Of a stretch of DNA of 64,000 nucleotides, positions 18,669 to 28,877 are shown one piece after another. Both the position numbers and the translations under genes were made by a program. This DNA comes from Actinoplanes regularis (GTDB taxonomy: Bacteria > Actinomycetota > Actinomycetes > Mycobacteriales > Micromonosporaceae). The stretch covers positions 372,001-436,000 of the forward strand of contig NZ_FZNR01000001.1 of NCBI RefSeq assembly GCF_900188005.1. Reading direction: 5' to 3'. How positions within the stretch are numbered: the stretch's first letter is position 1; each line of letters opens with the position of its first letter. A model generated the notes under the pieces. It worked only from the letters and a program-made list of their open reading frames with translations. It did not search any database and was not told the DNA's origin.

Positions 18669-19091
18669 ATGCGGGCTTTGGTGCAGACGGTGAGCCGGGC
18701 GAGCGTCACGGTCGACGACGAGGTCGTCGGCAAAATCTCCGACGGGCTGCTGGTCCTGGTCGGGATCACCCACGACGACACCCCGGCGAAAGCCGCCGAA
18801 CTGGCCCGCAAGACCTGGGAGCTGCGGATCCTGGACGGCGACCGATCCGCCTCGGACGAGGACGCCCCGCTGCTGGTGATCAGCCAGTTCACGCTGTACG
18901 GCGACGCGCGCAAGGGCCGCCGCCCGACCTGGAACTCGGCCGCGCCGGCTGAGGTGGCCGAGCCGCTGGTAACCGCGTACGTGGAAGCACTGCGCGCCCG
19001 GGGAGCGACGGTCGAGACCGGCCGCTTCCGGGCGCACATGCTGGTGGAAAGTGTGAACGTGGGACCGCGAACACTGCTCCTGGAGCTCTGA
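18669..19091 (+). CDS. dtd: D-aminoacyl-tRNA deacylase
   Basis: Homodimeric enzyme of 140 residues that removes D-amino acids (and glycine from tRNA-Ala) from mischarged tRNAs. The first signature SQFTLYGD is intact (~residue 77). The second, normally GPVT, reads [10 protein letters not shown] here: the Gly-Pro that forms the cross-subunit chiral filter is kept but Val is Arg. The start ATG follows a GGCGAGGGCGAC stretch. It stands alone between the repeat region and convergent spo0M. Confidence 0.92.
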   Translation: MRALVQTVSRASVTVDDEVVGKISDGLLVLVGITHDDTPAKAAELARKTWELRILDGDRSASDEDAPLLVISQFTLYGDARKGRRPTWNSAAPAEVAEPLVTAYVEALRARGATVETGRFRAHMLVESVNVGPRTLLLEL

Positions 19092-19112
19092 CGCGGTCCC
19101 GCCGAGCCCCGG

Positions 19113-19898
19113 CTAGAAGAGGCCGCGGCGGCGGGCGGCCTGGCGCAGCCAGTTGTCCAGCTGACCGGTCCAGTCCACCTGGTCCAGGGTCGCGTAGTCC
19201 ACGTCGAAGCTGCCGAACGCGTCGTGCCCCTCGGTGAACAGGCCGCCGCGCTTGTCCAGCTCCAGCACCACCTGGAGTTTGCTCGGCGTGGGCAGGAAGG
19301 TCAGCTCCAGCTGGTTGATGCCGCTCGCGTACTGCGGCGGCGGGTAGAACTCGATCTCCTGGTAGAACGGCAGCTCCTGCTCCACGCCGTAGACCCGGCC
19401 GCGCTCCACGTCCGCCTTGTGGAACCGGAAACCGAGCCGCAGCAGCGCTTCCAGGATGGTTTCCTGGGCCGGGAGCGGATGCACCTTCACCGCGTCCAGA
19501 TCGGACTTGTCGACCGCGCGGGCCACCTCCAGCTCGGTGGCCAGACCCATCGTCATGCCGTGCAGGTGCTGGCCGTACACCTCGGTGATCGGCGTCTGCC
19601 ACGGCACCTGGAAGCGGAACGGCACCTCGTGCCGGGCGCCCGCCTCGAGCCGGAAGGAGCCGGTCAGTCGCTGCCGGTGGAACTCCTGATCGGTGTGGTA
19701 CTCGTTGTCGCCGCTCTCCACCTCGACGCGGGTCATCAGACCGATCGCGATGTACTCGACGTCGACCGCGTGGTCGCCGCCGACGACATGAACCTGACCC
19801 GCCAGCTCACCGCCCGGGCGGCAATTCGGGTTCGCCAGCACTGTGTCGATGGACGGCCCGCCCACCCCGAGTGCCTGAAGCATCCTCTTGAAGACCAC
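19113..19898 (-). CDS. Spo0M-family arrestin-like sporulation-control protein
   Basis: Cytoplasmic protein of 261 residues, beta-sandwich arrestin fold (Spo0M/SpoOM family). Typical features are the start [20 protein letters not shown], the middle [18 protein letters not shown], and [13 protein letters not shown]. In Bacillus Spo0M tunes sporulation; in actinomycetes the role is unclear. I prefer the GTG at 19898 because GAGGAG lies 5-6 nt upstream, whereas the GTG at 19904 overlaps that site. It is divergent from sigB with ~200 bp between. Confidence 0.85.
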   Translation of the reverse strand: MVFKRMLQALGVGGPSIDTVLANPNCRPGGELAGQVHVVGGDHAVDVEYIAIGLMTRVEVESGDNEYHTDQEFHRQRLTGSFRLEAGARHEVPFRFQVPWQTPITEVYGQHLHGMTMGLATELEVARAVDKSDLDAVKVHPLPAQETILEALLRLGFRFHKADVERGRVYGVEQELPFYQEIEFYPPPQYASGINQLELTFLPTPSKLQVVLELDKRGGLFTEGHDAFGSFDVDYATLDQVDWTGQLDNWLRQAARRRGLF

Positions 19899-19966
19899 GG
19901 TCACTCCTCTCGGCCCAGCACATTATCTCGGTACGACAACCACAAAGCGCCCGTTTCACCCTTCTT

Positions 19967-19980
19967 GTCGGCTTGCCGAC
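19967..19980. promoter_or_regulatory. Inverted repeat in the spo0M-sigB intergenic region
   Basis: GTCGGC-TT-GCCGAC is a perfect 14-bp inverted repeat about 125 bp upstream of the sigB start. It may be an operator; no T-run follows. Confidence 0.3.
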
Positions 19981-20105
19981 GTCAGGGTTCTCCCCGATTC
20001 ATGCCACCTGGACGCTGGCCTCACCTCCGCTTAACGCGCCTGCGACAAAGCTTCTCGTCACCGGCACGGATGCGGCTGGACGCACGAGAACGGGGAGGCA
20101 GTGAA

Positions 20106-21059
<954 letters not shown>

Positions 21060-21112
21060 CCCGGAGCGGGCCTCCCGCCTCGAGGCGTACGCCGTCTGAG
21101 CTGTGCTTCGTT

Positions 21113-21145
21113 GAGAACGGCCCCGGAGTCTCCGGGGCCGTTCTC
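21113..21145. terminator. Bidirectional terminator between sigB and the GNAT-ACS gene
   Basis: Perfect 15-bp stem (GAGAACGGCCCCGGA / TCCGGGGCCGTTCTC) with a 3-nt loop. It follows the restored sigB stop by 13 nt and touches the stop codon of the convergent gene. Confidence 0.88.
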
Positions 21146-23696
21146 ATGCGCTGTGCAGGCGCCGTGGCCCCGTGTCCGGGCGGACTCCCGGGGTGCCGAA
21201 CTCGGCCGCCGCGTGCAGCACCGAGAAACCGTCCGGCCGCATCAGCACCGGGTTGAGCAGCAGCGACCGCACCCGCGGGTGCTCATCGGCGAGCCGGCCC
21301 ACCCGCAGCAGCAGGTCGATCAGCGCGGCCCGGTCCACCGGGGTCGAGCCGTGGTAACCGTGCAGCAGCGGCGCCGCCCGCGGCTCGTCGACCAGCGCCT
21401 CGGCGGCCCGGTCGGTCAGCGGGGCGGCCCGCCAGGCCAGGTCGCCGAGCAGTTCGCTGGCCACGCCGCTGAGCCCGAAGCCGACCACCGGGCCGAAAGC
21501 CGGATCCTCGATCACCTCGACCACGCACGCCACGCCCGGCGCGACCATGGTCTGCACGAGCACGTCCGGGCCGAAGGTGGCGGCGAGATAGCGGTACGCC
21601 GTACGTACGCCCTCCTCGTCGTTGAGCGCCAGCCGTACCGCGCCCAGATCGATCCGCTGGCGTAAGCCGCTGTCCGCCGTCTTGATCGCGACCGGATAGC
21701 CCAGCTCCGCCGCGGCGGCGACCGCCTCGTCCGCGGAGCGGGCGAGCGTCGAGGGAACCACCGGGATCCCGTACGCCGCCAGCAGCTCCGCCGTCGTCTC
21801 CACGGTCTCCGCCGCGGCCGGGTCGACTCCGGGCAGCGCCGGCATGACGCCCGGCGGGCGGCGCAGCCATTCCGCGTAGTTGACCACCCGGGCCAGCGCG
21901 CGGACCGCCTCCTCGACCGACGGGTACACCGGGACGCGGGGCGGCACCTTGCCGAAGACCAGCGTCGCCACGGTCGGCTTCTCCCCGGCCAGCGCCACGC
22001 TGGCGAGCGCCGCCGCGAAGTCCGCGTCCTCTTCGGAGAGTTGCTGACCGGGCACCACCGGGGCGAAGACCACGACCAGCGCGTCCACCCGATCGTCGAC
22101 CGCGGCGTCGGCGAGCGCGTCGGCCAGGTCGTGCGCGGAGGCCATCGGGCTCAGGTCGTGCGGGTACCCGTCGGCCACTACCAGGCCGGCCGCCCGGCAG
22201 GCCACCTCGGCGAGCGCGGCCAGCGCGGACGAGTTGCCGACCACGGCGACCCGGTTCCCGGTCGGCAGCGGCTGGTGGGCGAGGAGCACGCCGACGTCGA
22301 AAAGCTCCTGCACGGTGTCCACCCGGATCACCCCGGAACGGGCGAAGAGCGCGGTGACCGCGTGCGCGTCCGGGCCGGGCAGGTCGCCGGCCAGCCCGGG
22401 CGGGCGGGTCGCCGAGGCCACCGCGACCACCGGCTTGTGGCGGCTCATCCGGCGAGCCAGCCGGGCGAACTTGCGCGGGTTGCCGAACGTCTCCAGGTAG
22501 AGCAGCACCACGTCGGTGCCCGGATCGTCCCGCCAGTACTGGAGCAAGTCGTTGCCGGAGACGTCGGCCCGGTTACCGGCCGAGACGAAGCTGGACAGAC
22601 CCAGGCCACGCCGGTCCGCCTCGGCCAGCAGCGCCACCCCGAGCGCGCCGCTCTGCGCGAAGAAGCCGACCCGGCCGGCGGCCGGCAGCCGCGGCGCCAT
22701 GGTGGCGTTCAGCCGGACCGCCGGATCGGTGTTGGCGATCCCGAAACTGCTCGGGCCGATCACCCGCAGCCCCGCGGCGTACGCGGTCTCGATCAGCTGC
22801 CGCTGCCGGTCCGCGCCCTCCGGACCCGCCTCGGCGAACCCCGAGGATCCGATCACCACACCACCCGCGCCCGCCGCCGCCGCGTCGGCCAGGGCCTCCG
22901 CGACACGGTCGGCGGGGACAGCGATCACGGCGAGATCGATGGGGGTTCCGGCGTCCGAGGCTTTCCGGTACGCCGTGAGCCCCGCGACCCGGGCGGCGGT
23001 GGGGTGGACCGGCACGATCCCCCCGGTGAAGCCGCCGTCACGGAGATTGCCGAGCATCGCCGCGCCGATCCCGTGGCCGCTGGCGCTGGCGCCGTAGATG
23101 GCGATGCCGCGCGGGGCGATCAGCCGGGCGATCGACCGGGCCTCGGTCAGGTGCTCGCGGGACTCCTGCACCTCACGGGACTTCTCGGTGGGCGCGATCG
23201 GGAAGCTGAGATGGACCACGCCGTCCGCGTAGCGGCGCCGCACCTGGTAGCCGGAGTCGCCGAAGACCCGCAGCATGCCGCCGTTCTCCGGGAGCACCTC
23301 GGCGACGAAGAGGTTGATGCCGTGGTCGCGGGCCGCGTCGGCCAGGTGCTCCAGCAGCACCGAGCCGATCCCCCGGCCCTGCTCGGCGTCCTCCACCACG
23401 AACGCGACCTCGGCCTCCGGCGAGTCCGGGCCGAGACGTTCGTACCGGCCGACAGAGGTGATCCGGCCGTCGGCGGCGACCGTGACGAAAGCCTCCCGGT
23501 CCCGGTGATCGACGTTGACGAACCGCTTCAGGTCGCGTTCCGGGATCCGCGGATAGGGCGAGAAATACCGTAGGTACCGGGTGCGGTCGCTCATCCGGGA
23601 GTGGAACTCCACGATGGCCGGAGCGTCCTCGGGGCCGATCTGCCGCAGGTGCGCGGCACTCCCGTCGGCGAGCAGGACGTCTGCGCTGCGCTCCAT
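21144..23696 (-). CDS. GNAT acetyltransferase fused to ADP-forming acyl-CoA synthetase-like domains (Pat-type)
   Basis: Protein of 850 residues. Residues 1-170 are a GNAT domain (acetyl-CoA loop EQGRGIGSVLLEHL). About 190-310 is a CoA-binding Rossmann domain (IAIYGASASGHGIGAAMLGNL), 315-600 two succinyl-CoA-ligase-like domains (GFFAQSGALGVALL), and 630-850 an ATP-grasp domain (YPVAIKTADSG). This is the architecture of Pat-type lysine acetyltransferases and of NDP-forming acyl-CoA synthetases. The acuC deacetylase gene lies 3 nt upstream on the same strand, so the pair likely forms a reversible acetylation module controlling acyl-CoA synthetases. Whether the synthetase part is catalytic is not decidable here. 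Confidence 0.88.
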   Translation of the reverse strand: MERSADVLLADGSAAHLRQIGPEDAPAIVEFHSRMSDRTRYLRYFSPYPRIPERDLKRFVNVDHRDREAFVTVAADGRITSVGRYERLGPDSPEAEVAFVVEDAEQGRGIGSVLLEHLADAARDHGINLFVAEVLPENGGMLRVFGDSGYQVRRRYADGVVHLSFPIAPTEKSREVQESREHLTEARSIARLIAPRGIAIYGASASGHGIGAAMLGNLRDGGFTGGIVPVHPTAARVAGLTAYRKASDAGTPIDLAVIAVPADRVAEALADAAAAGAGGVVIGSSGFAEAGPEGADRQRQLIETAYAAGLRVIGPSSFGIANTDPAVRLNATMAPRLPAAGRVGFFAQSGALGVALLAEADRRGLGLSSFVSAGNRADVSGNDLLQYWRDDPGTDVVLLYLETFGNPRKFARLARRMSRHKPVVAVASATRPPGLAGDLPGPDAHAVTALFARSGVIRVDTVQELFDVGVLLAHQPLPTGNRVAVVGNSSALAALAEVACRAAGLVVADGYPHDLSPMASAHDLADALADAAVDDRVDALVVVFAPVVPGQQLSEEDADFAAALASVALAGEKPTVATLVFGKVPPRVPVYPSVEEAVRALARVVNYAEWLRRPPGVMPALPGVDPAAAETVETTAELLAAYGIPVVPSTLARSADEAVAAAAELGYPVAIKTADSGLRQRIDLGAVRLALNDEEGVRTAYRYLAATFGPDVLVQTMVAPGVACVVEVIEDPAFGPVVGFGLSGVASELLGDLAWRAAPLTDRAAEALVDEPRAAPLLHGYHGSTPVDRAALIDLLLRVGRLADEHPRVRSLLLNPVLMRPDGFSVLHAAAEFGTPGVRPDTGPRRLHSA

Positions 23697-23699
23697 CGG

Positions 23700-24884
23700 T
23701 CAATCCCGGGGGTCGTGGGGGTCGAGCCCGTGCAGGGGGAAGACCGCCGACCGCGCCGCGAGGATCGCCCGGTCGACCGGATCGCTCTCGGTCCCCGGCG
23801 ACCAGACCTCCACCGGCGGCTCCACCCCGTCACCCATCGTCTCCGGGACAGCGGTGCCCGGGCGGCGCTCGGCGGCGAGCCTGCGCCACGACTTCGGGGT
23901 GGGGATCTTCGGGTCCAGCGGGTCGCCGGTGGCCACCGCGAGCAGGTGCGACCACGCTCGGGGCACGACTTCGACCAGGGCATACCCGCCGCCGCCCAGC
24001 GCCACCCAGCGGCCGCCGCAGACCTCGTCGGCCAGTTCCCGCATCGCCACGTACGCCGCGCGCTGGCAGTCAACCGAGAGCATCAGATCGGCGAGCGGGT
24101 CGAGCCGGTGCGCGTCCGCCCCGCACTGGCTCACGATGATCTCCGGAGCGAACGCCCGGATCACCGACGGCACCACCGCGTGGTATGCCTTCAGCCAGCC
24201 GGCGTCGCCGGTGCCCGGCGGCAGCGGCACGTTCACCGAGGTGCCCTCGGCGCCCGGGCCGCCGGTCTCGTCGCAGAACCCGGTGCCCGGGAAGAGCGCC
24301 AGCGGCGTCTCGTGCAGGCTGATCGTGAGCACCCGCGGGTCGTCGTAGAAGATCGCCTGCACGCCGTCGCCGTGGTGCACGTCGACGTCCAGGTAGGCCA
24401 CCCGCTGCGCGCCGTGGTCCAGCAGCCAGGCGATGGCCACCGCCGGGTCGTTGTAGACGCAGAAACCGGCCGCCCGCGCGGGCATCGCGTGGTGCAGCCC
24501 ACCGGCCACGTTCACCGCGCGGCGCGCGGCGCCGTGCCAGACCGCCTCGACGGCCGCGATGCTCGCGCCGCAGATCCGGGCCGAGGACTCGTGCATGCCG
24601 TCGAAGACCGGGTTGTCCGGGGTGTTCAGCCCCCAGCCCTGGAAGAACGGATCGATCGGGGCCTGGCGCACCGCGTCGAGGTAGTCCTCCCGATGCACCC
24701 GGGTGAGCTCCGCCTCGGTGGCCGGGCGCGGCGTGATCAACTGCACACCCGGGCGGTCGAGGACGCCCAGTTCGCGGGCGAGCGCGAGGGTCAACTCGAC
24801 GCGTACCGGGTTGAGCGGATGATCGCCCATGTCGTAGTCGAGCAGGGCCTTGTCCCAGACCACCGCCGTCGGATCGTCCGCCAT
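23700..24884 (-). CDS. acuC: Acetoin utilization protein AcuC, class I histone-deacetylase family
   Basis: Zinc-dependent lysine deacetylase of 394 residues. Catalytic signatures are GGLHHAMPARAAGFCVYND (paired His) and YLDVDVHHGDGVQ (metal Asp/His), plus SQCGADAHRLDPL near residue 260 and the ALGGGGY loop. Substrates are expected to be acetylated acetyl-CoA synthetase or other proteins. The ATG at 24884 has GGGAG 8 nt upstream; upstream in-frame residues look non-coding. It is the first gene of an operon with the acetyltransferase fusion and is divergent from ideR. Confidence 0.92.
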   Translation of the reverse strand: MADDPTAVVWDKALLDYDMGDHPLNPVRVELTLALARELGVLDRPGVQLITPRPATEAELTRVHREDYLDAVRQAPIDPFFQGWGLNTPDNPVFDGMHESSARICGASIAAVEAVWHGAARRAVNVAGGLHHAMPARAAGFCVYNDPAVAIAWLLDHGAQRVAYLDVDVHHGDGVQAIFYDDPRVLTISLHETPLALFPGTGFCDETGGPGAEGTSVNVPLPPGTGDAGWLKAYHAVVPSVIRAFAPEIIVSQCGADAHRLDPLADLMLSVDCQRAAYVAMRELADEVCGGRWVALGGGGYALVEVVPRAWSHLLAVATGDPLDPKIPTPKSWRRLAAERRPGTAVPETMGDGVEPPVEVWSPGTESDPVDRAILAARSAVFPLHGLDPHDPRD

Positions 24885-25088
24885 GCCGCCATGCTCCCAC
24901 GGTTTCCGCCCCGCGCCGGGTTCCCCCGTCTGCGGTACCCGCCGCATTCTTCTGTGGTACCCGCGGCTTTTGTCAGTACTCCGGCGAGATCACGCGGTCC
25001 CGGCCTCCGGTAGGGTCTCCTGGCACTTGCTCGGGGCGGATGTCAACCCCCCGCCACGCGGTAACATCGCTGCTGGGAGGACCGCATC

Positions 25089-25775
25089 GTGAACGACCTT
25101 GTCGATACCACCGAGATGTATCTCCGGACCATTCTCGAACTCGAAGAAGAAGGCGTGCCTCCGCTGCGCGCGCGCATCGCCGAGCGCCTGCACCAGAGCG
25201 GCCCGACGGTGAGCCAGACGGTCGCCCGCATGGAACGGGACGGGCTGCTCACCGTCGAGGGCGACCGTCACCTGGTGCTGACCGAGGAGGGGCGCAACAC
25301 CGCCGTCTCCGTCATGCGCAAGCACCGGCTGGCGGAGCTGCTGCTGGTCAACGTGATCGGCATGCCGTGGGAGGAAGCCCACGAGGAGGCGTGCCGGTGG
25401 GAACACGTGATGAGCGACTCGGTCGAGCGCCGGGTCTACGAACTGCTGAACAAGCCCACCCGCTCGCCGTACGGCAACCCGATCCCCGGGCTGGAACAGC
25501 TCGGTCTGCCCGAGGACGGCACCCCCGACCAGCTCGGCCACGGTGAGCGCAACCTGGCGTTCCCCGGCCTGACCGGCAGCGTCGTGGTCTCCCGGATCTG
25601 CGAGAGCGTCCAGACGAACGCGGATGTGTTGCGGCAGCTGCACGCCGCCGGCATCGATCCGGGTACGACCGTGACGGTCGCCCAGGAGCGGGACGGGGTC
25701 ACCATCGACAAGTCGGGGGACAAGATCCGGCTGCCGCGTGAGGTGGCGTCGCGGGTGTTCGTCGCCGCTCGCTGA
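25089..25775 (+). CDS. ideR: Iron-dependent regulator IdeR (DtxR family)
   Basis: Fe(II)-activated repressor of 228 residues controlling iron uptake and storage genes. The winged helix (residues 1-70, recognition helix around SGPTVSQTVARME) and dimerisation domain are followed by an SH3-like domain (about 145-228). All metal ligands of DtxR/IdeR occur at the standard numbers: Met10, Cys102, Glu105, His106 (primary site) and His79, Glu83, His98 (ancillary site). GTG at 25089 with GGGAGGA upstream. The sigB-ideR proximity is as in mycobacteria. Confidence 0.95.
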   Translation: MNDLVDTTEMYLRTILELEEEGVPPLRARIAERLHQSGPTVSQTVARMERDGLLTVEGDRHLVLTEEGRNTAVSVMRKHRLAELLLVNVIGMPWEEAHEEACRWEHVMSDSVERRVYELLNKPTRSPYGNPIPGLEQLGLPEDGTPDQLGHGERNLAFPGLTGSVVVSRICESVQTNADVLRQLHAAGIDPGTTVTVAQERDGVTIDKSGDKIRLPREVASRVFVAAR

Positions 25776-25809
25776 GCCCTGGCTGGGCTCCGCCTCGGCG
25801 GGGCCCAGC

Positions 25810-26361
25810 TCACCCGTCGGTGGTGTCCATCGCCTTGGCCAGGTCGAGCAGCTTGGTGTTCATCTGGGTCACCGCCGAGTTCGACGCGCCCTTGGCGAAG
25901 GTGAACTTCAGCGTCTGGAGCTGCTCGGCCTCGCTCAGCCAGCCGATCTCCACGGACGGGCCGTGTCCGCCGGTCGCCGCGGTGTTCAGGCGATAACCCG
26001 CCTTGCCGAGGCCCTTGAGCTTGACCGACTTCTCCGGCATGCGGGAGGCCAGGAAGATCTTGGCGTCCGCCTTGGTCTGCTCGACCACGGAGAGCGACAG
26101 GTCCGGCCACGAGCCGCTCACCGTCTGCACCACGCACGTCGAGGTGTCGTCGACCTGATCGGAGGCGGCGACGGAGAACCGGACGCCGATCTTCTTCTCG
26201 ATGAAGGTCCAGTCCCAGAGGATGCAGGCGCCTCCCGCCGAAGCGGCCGGGGCCTCGGGAGCAGCGACCGGAGGAAGGCTGATGACCGCGTCGTCCGGCT
26301 TGTCGCAGCCGGAGACGGCGAGCAACATGACGACGCCGAGTGCGGCCAGAACCTTGCGCAC
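25810..26361 (-). CDS. Putative lipoprotein, unknown function
   Basis: Secreted lipoprotein of 183 residues: signal peptide with lipobox LAVSGC, acylated Cys19, then a short Pro/Ala linker and a globular domain with two Cys (about residues 46 and 77) that may form a disulfide. The domain resembles the DUF3558-like group of actinobacterial lipoproteins in size and style, but I cannot confirm membership. GTG start with GGGAGGA 6-8 nt upstream. It is convergent with ideR. Confidence 0.72.
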   Translation of the reverse strand: MRKVLAALGVVMLLAVSGCDKPDDAVISLPPVAAPEAPAASAGGACILWDWTFIEKKIGVRFSVAASDQVDDTSTCVVQTVSGSWPDLSLSVVEQTKADAKIFLASRMPEKSVKLKGLGKAGYRLNTAATGGHGPSVEIGWLSEAEQLQTLKFTFAKGASNSAVTQMNTKLLDLAKAMDTTDG

Positions 26362-26429
26362 CTGTGATCCTCCCGGGTTCGGGGCACACCCTATTGCTCC
26401 GAAGCGTTTCAGGAAAGTGGCGACCCCTT

Positions 26430-26446
26430 GATTACTTGGGGTAATC
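26430..26446. promoter_or_regulatory. Inverted repeat GATTAC-N5-GTAATC, candidate operator
   Basis: A perfect 6-bp inverted repeat lies between the divergent lipoprotein and hydrolase genes, in an AT-rich patch. It does not match the IdeR box. It is followed by GTTACC, a possible further half-site. Confidence 0.4.
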
Positions 26447-26531
26447 GTTACCTCGCGATTCGGGAGCGCCTGCTCTCGAGCCGGTCAGCGCCTACGGTTG
26501 ACGACGGTTCGCGCGGAAACGAGGAGGGGCA

Positions 26532-27437
26532 ATGATCAACGACAGCCTTGTCGACGTGGGGAACGTGCAGCTCGCCGTTCGTGACTTCGGAGGTGACGAG
26601 CCCCCGCTGCTGCTCCTGCACGGCCTGGGCGGCAACCTCGCGCAGATGACCACGCTGGCGCGCGCGCTGCGGCCACACCATCGGGTGGTCACCGTCGACC
26701 TGCGTGGGCACGGCCGCTCCGCGGACGGCCCGTGGAGCTGGGACGCCGCGCTCGGCGATCTGGCCGCGGTCTGCGTGAAGCTGGAGCTGGAGCGCCCCGC
26801 CGTGGTCGGACACTCGCTGGGCGGCATGCTGGCCGCGCTCTGGGGCCAGCGGCACCCGGAGTCGCCCGGCGTCGTCAGCCTGGACGGCAACCCACCGCCG
26901 ACCCGCCCCGAGCAGCTTCCCGGCCTCAGCCCGGAGCAGGCCGCCGCCGACCTGGAGCGCCTGGCTGGCGTCTTCGACATGATCGAGGCCGCCGCCGGTC
27001 AGACCGTCGAGGCCGACGAGCTGGCCGACCTGGTGGAGCGGCAGCAGATGGCGGCGCGCGACATGGGCGCCAACGAGAAGGTGTGGGTCGAGGGCTTCCG
27101 GCGCAACCTGGTGCACGGCAAGGACGGACGGACAACGTTCCGCCCCTCCTTCGAGACCACCACTCAACTGCGCGCCCTGATGAGCGAGCTGGACCTGGCC
27201 CCGGTCTACGCCGCGACCACCTGCCCCGAGCTGCTCGTGCTGGCCACCCGGGACCTGCCGGAGCAGCAGCCGTTCGCCGACCTGTACGCCGCCCACCGCC
27301 GCTACCTGCTGGCCCAGGCTCAGCGGTCTCCGCACGTGCGCCACTTCGAGCTCGCCGACGCCTCCCAGGCCATGGTGATCGAACAGCCCACCCTGCTCGC
27401 CTCGCTGATCACCGACTTCCTCGGCGAGCACCGCTGA
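26532..27437 (+). CDS. Alpha/beta-hydrolase fold protein lacking the usual catalytic His
   Basis: Protein of 301 residues with a clear alpha/beta-hydrolase core: oxyanion segment LLLHGLGGN, the DLRGHGRS strand-turn, and the nucleophile elbow GHSLGG with Ser95. In the position of the catalytic His near the C-terminus, where relatives read D-x-S-H-A-M-V-I-E, the sequence reads DASQAMVIEQP: Gln279 instead of His, a single-base difference (CAG versus CAC). The protein may be inactive, use another His, or carry a non-hydrolytic function. The ATG at 26532 has GAGGAGGGG upstream. Substrate unknown. Confidence 0.82.
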   Translation: MINDSLVDVGNVQLAVRDFGGDEPPLLLLHGLGGNLAQMTTLARALRPHHRVVTVDLRGHGRSADGPWSWDAALGDLAAVCVKLELERPAVVGHSLGGMLAALWGQRHPESPGVVSLDGNPPPTRPEQLPGLSPEQAAADLERLAGVFDMIEAAAGQTVEADELADLVERQQMAARDMGANEKVWVEGFRRNLVHGKDGRTTFRPSFETTTQLRALMSELDLAPVYAATTCPELLVLATRDLPEQQPFADLYAAHRRYLLAQAQRSPHVRHFELADASQAMVIEQPTLLASLITDFLGEHR

Positions 27438-27541
27438 CCCACGCTCCCGGCCGTTGGGAACCCGCCGGCGGCCGGGTCCCGGCAGCGGCCAGGTTTTCAG
27501 CGGCGGCCGGGTTCCCTGCGGCACCGGCGGCCGGGACTCGA

Positions 27542-28726
27542 TCAGCGGGTGGGGAGCGGCTTGGCGGCGTGCGAGGCGACCAGGCCGATGACGAGCGCGC
27601 CGAAGACGCAGAGCAGGCCGTTGCGGACGCCGAAGTGCTCGGCGAGGAAGCCGATCAGCGGCGGGCCGGCCAGGAACGCCCCGTAGCCGATCGAACCGGC
27701 GACCGAGACGCGCATGGCGGCGCGGAGCGGGTCGTCGGCGGCGGCGCTCATGCCGATCGGGAAGCCGAGGGAGGCGCCGACGCCCCAGAAGAGGGCACCG
27801 ACCAGGGCGACCTGGACCGAGCCGCCGAAGACGACCAGGAGCAGGCCGACGACGGCGGCGACCGCGGTGAGGCGGAGCACCGGGACCCGGCCCCAGCGGT
27901 CGGCGGCGGGGCCGCCGTACATCCGGCCCAGGGTCATCGCGGTGACGAAGACGCCGAAACCGATCGCGCCGAGTGTGTCCCCGGCGTGGTAGCCGTCGAC
28001 CAGGCTGATCGCGAGCCAGTCGTTGGCGCTGCCCTCGGTGAAGCCGAATCCGAGCAGGATCAGGCCGATCAGAATGGTCCGCGGCTCCCGCCACGCCTGG
28101 CCGGCGGTCATCGCGGGCTTCGCGCCGGGCTCGGGGTCGACGTGCGGCAGGAAGCGGCGGACGACCATGATCTGGACCACCACGACGATCGCGGTCGTGA
28201 GGTAGAGCTGCGCCCAGATCGGCAGGCCGCTCGCCGACGCGACCGCACCGACCCCGGCGCCGCCCACCGTGCCCAGGCTGAAGCCGGCATGAAAGCGGGG
28301 CATGATCGTCCGCCCGAGCCGGCGCTCGACGTCGGCCGCCTCGACGTTCATCGCGACGTCCCAGGTGCTGGTGCCGAAGCCGCAGAAGAGCAGTGCCAGG
28401 CCGGCCAGGACGACCGAGCCGAGCAGCGTCGCGGTGGCCAGCACCGCCAGGCCGAAGGCCATCGACATGCTGCCCAGGAACACCGCCCGGGCCGGACCCA
28501 CCCGCTGCACCAGCGGACCGGCCAGCGGGATCGACGCGACCGAGGTGCCGGACATGCAGAGCAGCAGCAGGCCGAACCCGGCGATCGAGAGCTCCAGCCC
28601 GTCCCGGATGGCGGGTGCCCGGGACAGCCAGCCCGCGAGGGCCAGCCCGTTCATGGCGAACGTGACGCCAACTGCGATCTTGGCGGCGTTCACCCGGGTC
28701 GATACGACGTCTAAGCTGCTCACCAC
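27542..28726 (-). CDS. Major facilitator superfamily transporter
   Basis: Integral membrane protein of 394 residues with 12 hydrophobic helices in two halves. The loop 2-3 region of MFS (GPLVQRVGPARAVFLG) and its counterpart in the second half (GGPAADRWGRVPVLR) are visible. It resembles the Ydhp/FucP-like sugar or drug exporters, but substrate cannot be assigned. The start is a double GTG preceded by no strong ribosome-binding site; a TTA Leu codon is codon 5, which would place translation under a bldA-like tRNA. It is transcribed toward the hydrolase and divergent from the nucleotidyltransferase gene. Confidence 0.82.
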   Translation of the reverse strand: MVSSLDVVSTRVNAAKIAVGVTFAMNGLALAGWLSRAPAIRDGLELSIAGFGLLLLCMSGTSVASIPLAGPLVQRVGPARAVFLGSMSMAFGLAVLATATLLGSVVLAGLALLFCGFGTSTWDVAMNVEAADVERRLGRTIMPRFHAGFSLGTVGGAGVGAVASASGLPIWAQLYLTTAIVVVVQIMVVRRFLPHVDPEPGAKPAMTAGQAWREPRTILIGLILLGFGFTEGSANDWLAISLVDGYHAGDTLGAIGFGVFVTAMTLGRMYGGPAADRWGRVPVLRLTAVAAVVGLLLVVFGGSVQVALVGALFWGVGASLGFPIGMSAAADDPLRAAMRVSVAGSIGYGAFLAGPPLIGFLAEHFGVRNGLLCVFGALVIGLVASHAAKPLPTR

Positions 28727-28877
28727 TAGAACTTACACGTTAAAGCTGCCGAGGTCACCGGGGTAGATCCGCGGGCCCGGCAACGGCCACGCCGCGGGCA
28801 CGTCCCACAATGGGCACCGGTGACACGACCGTGCCGAACACCACAGGCCCGGTCGACGGATACGGAAGGAGGGCGAC

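Noticed and set aside
19967..19995. Second RecA-NDp promoter (TTGTCGG) before sigB
   Set aside because: No TAnnnT at the required 11-bp spacing.
22041..23573. 510-codon plus-strand open frame opposite the GNAT-ACS gene
   Set aside because: Shadow frame; no motif, no ribosome-binding site.
26430..26446. IdeR-binding site near ideR
   Set aside because: The inverted repeat lacks the TTAGGTTAG half-site pattern.
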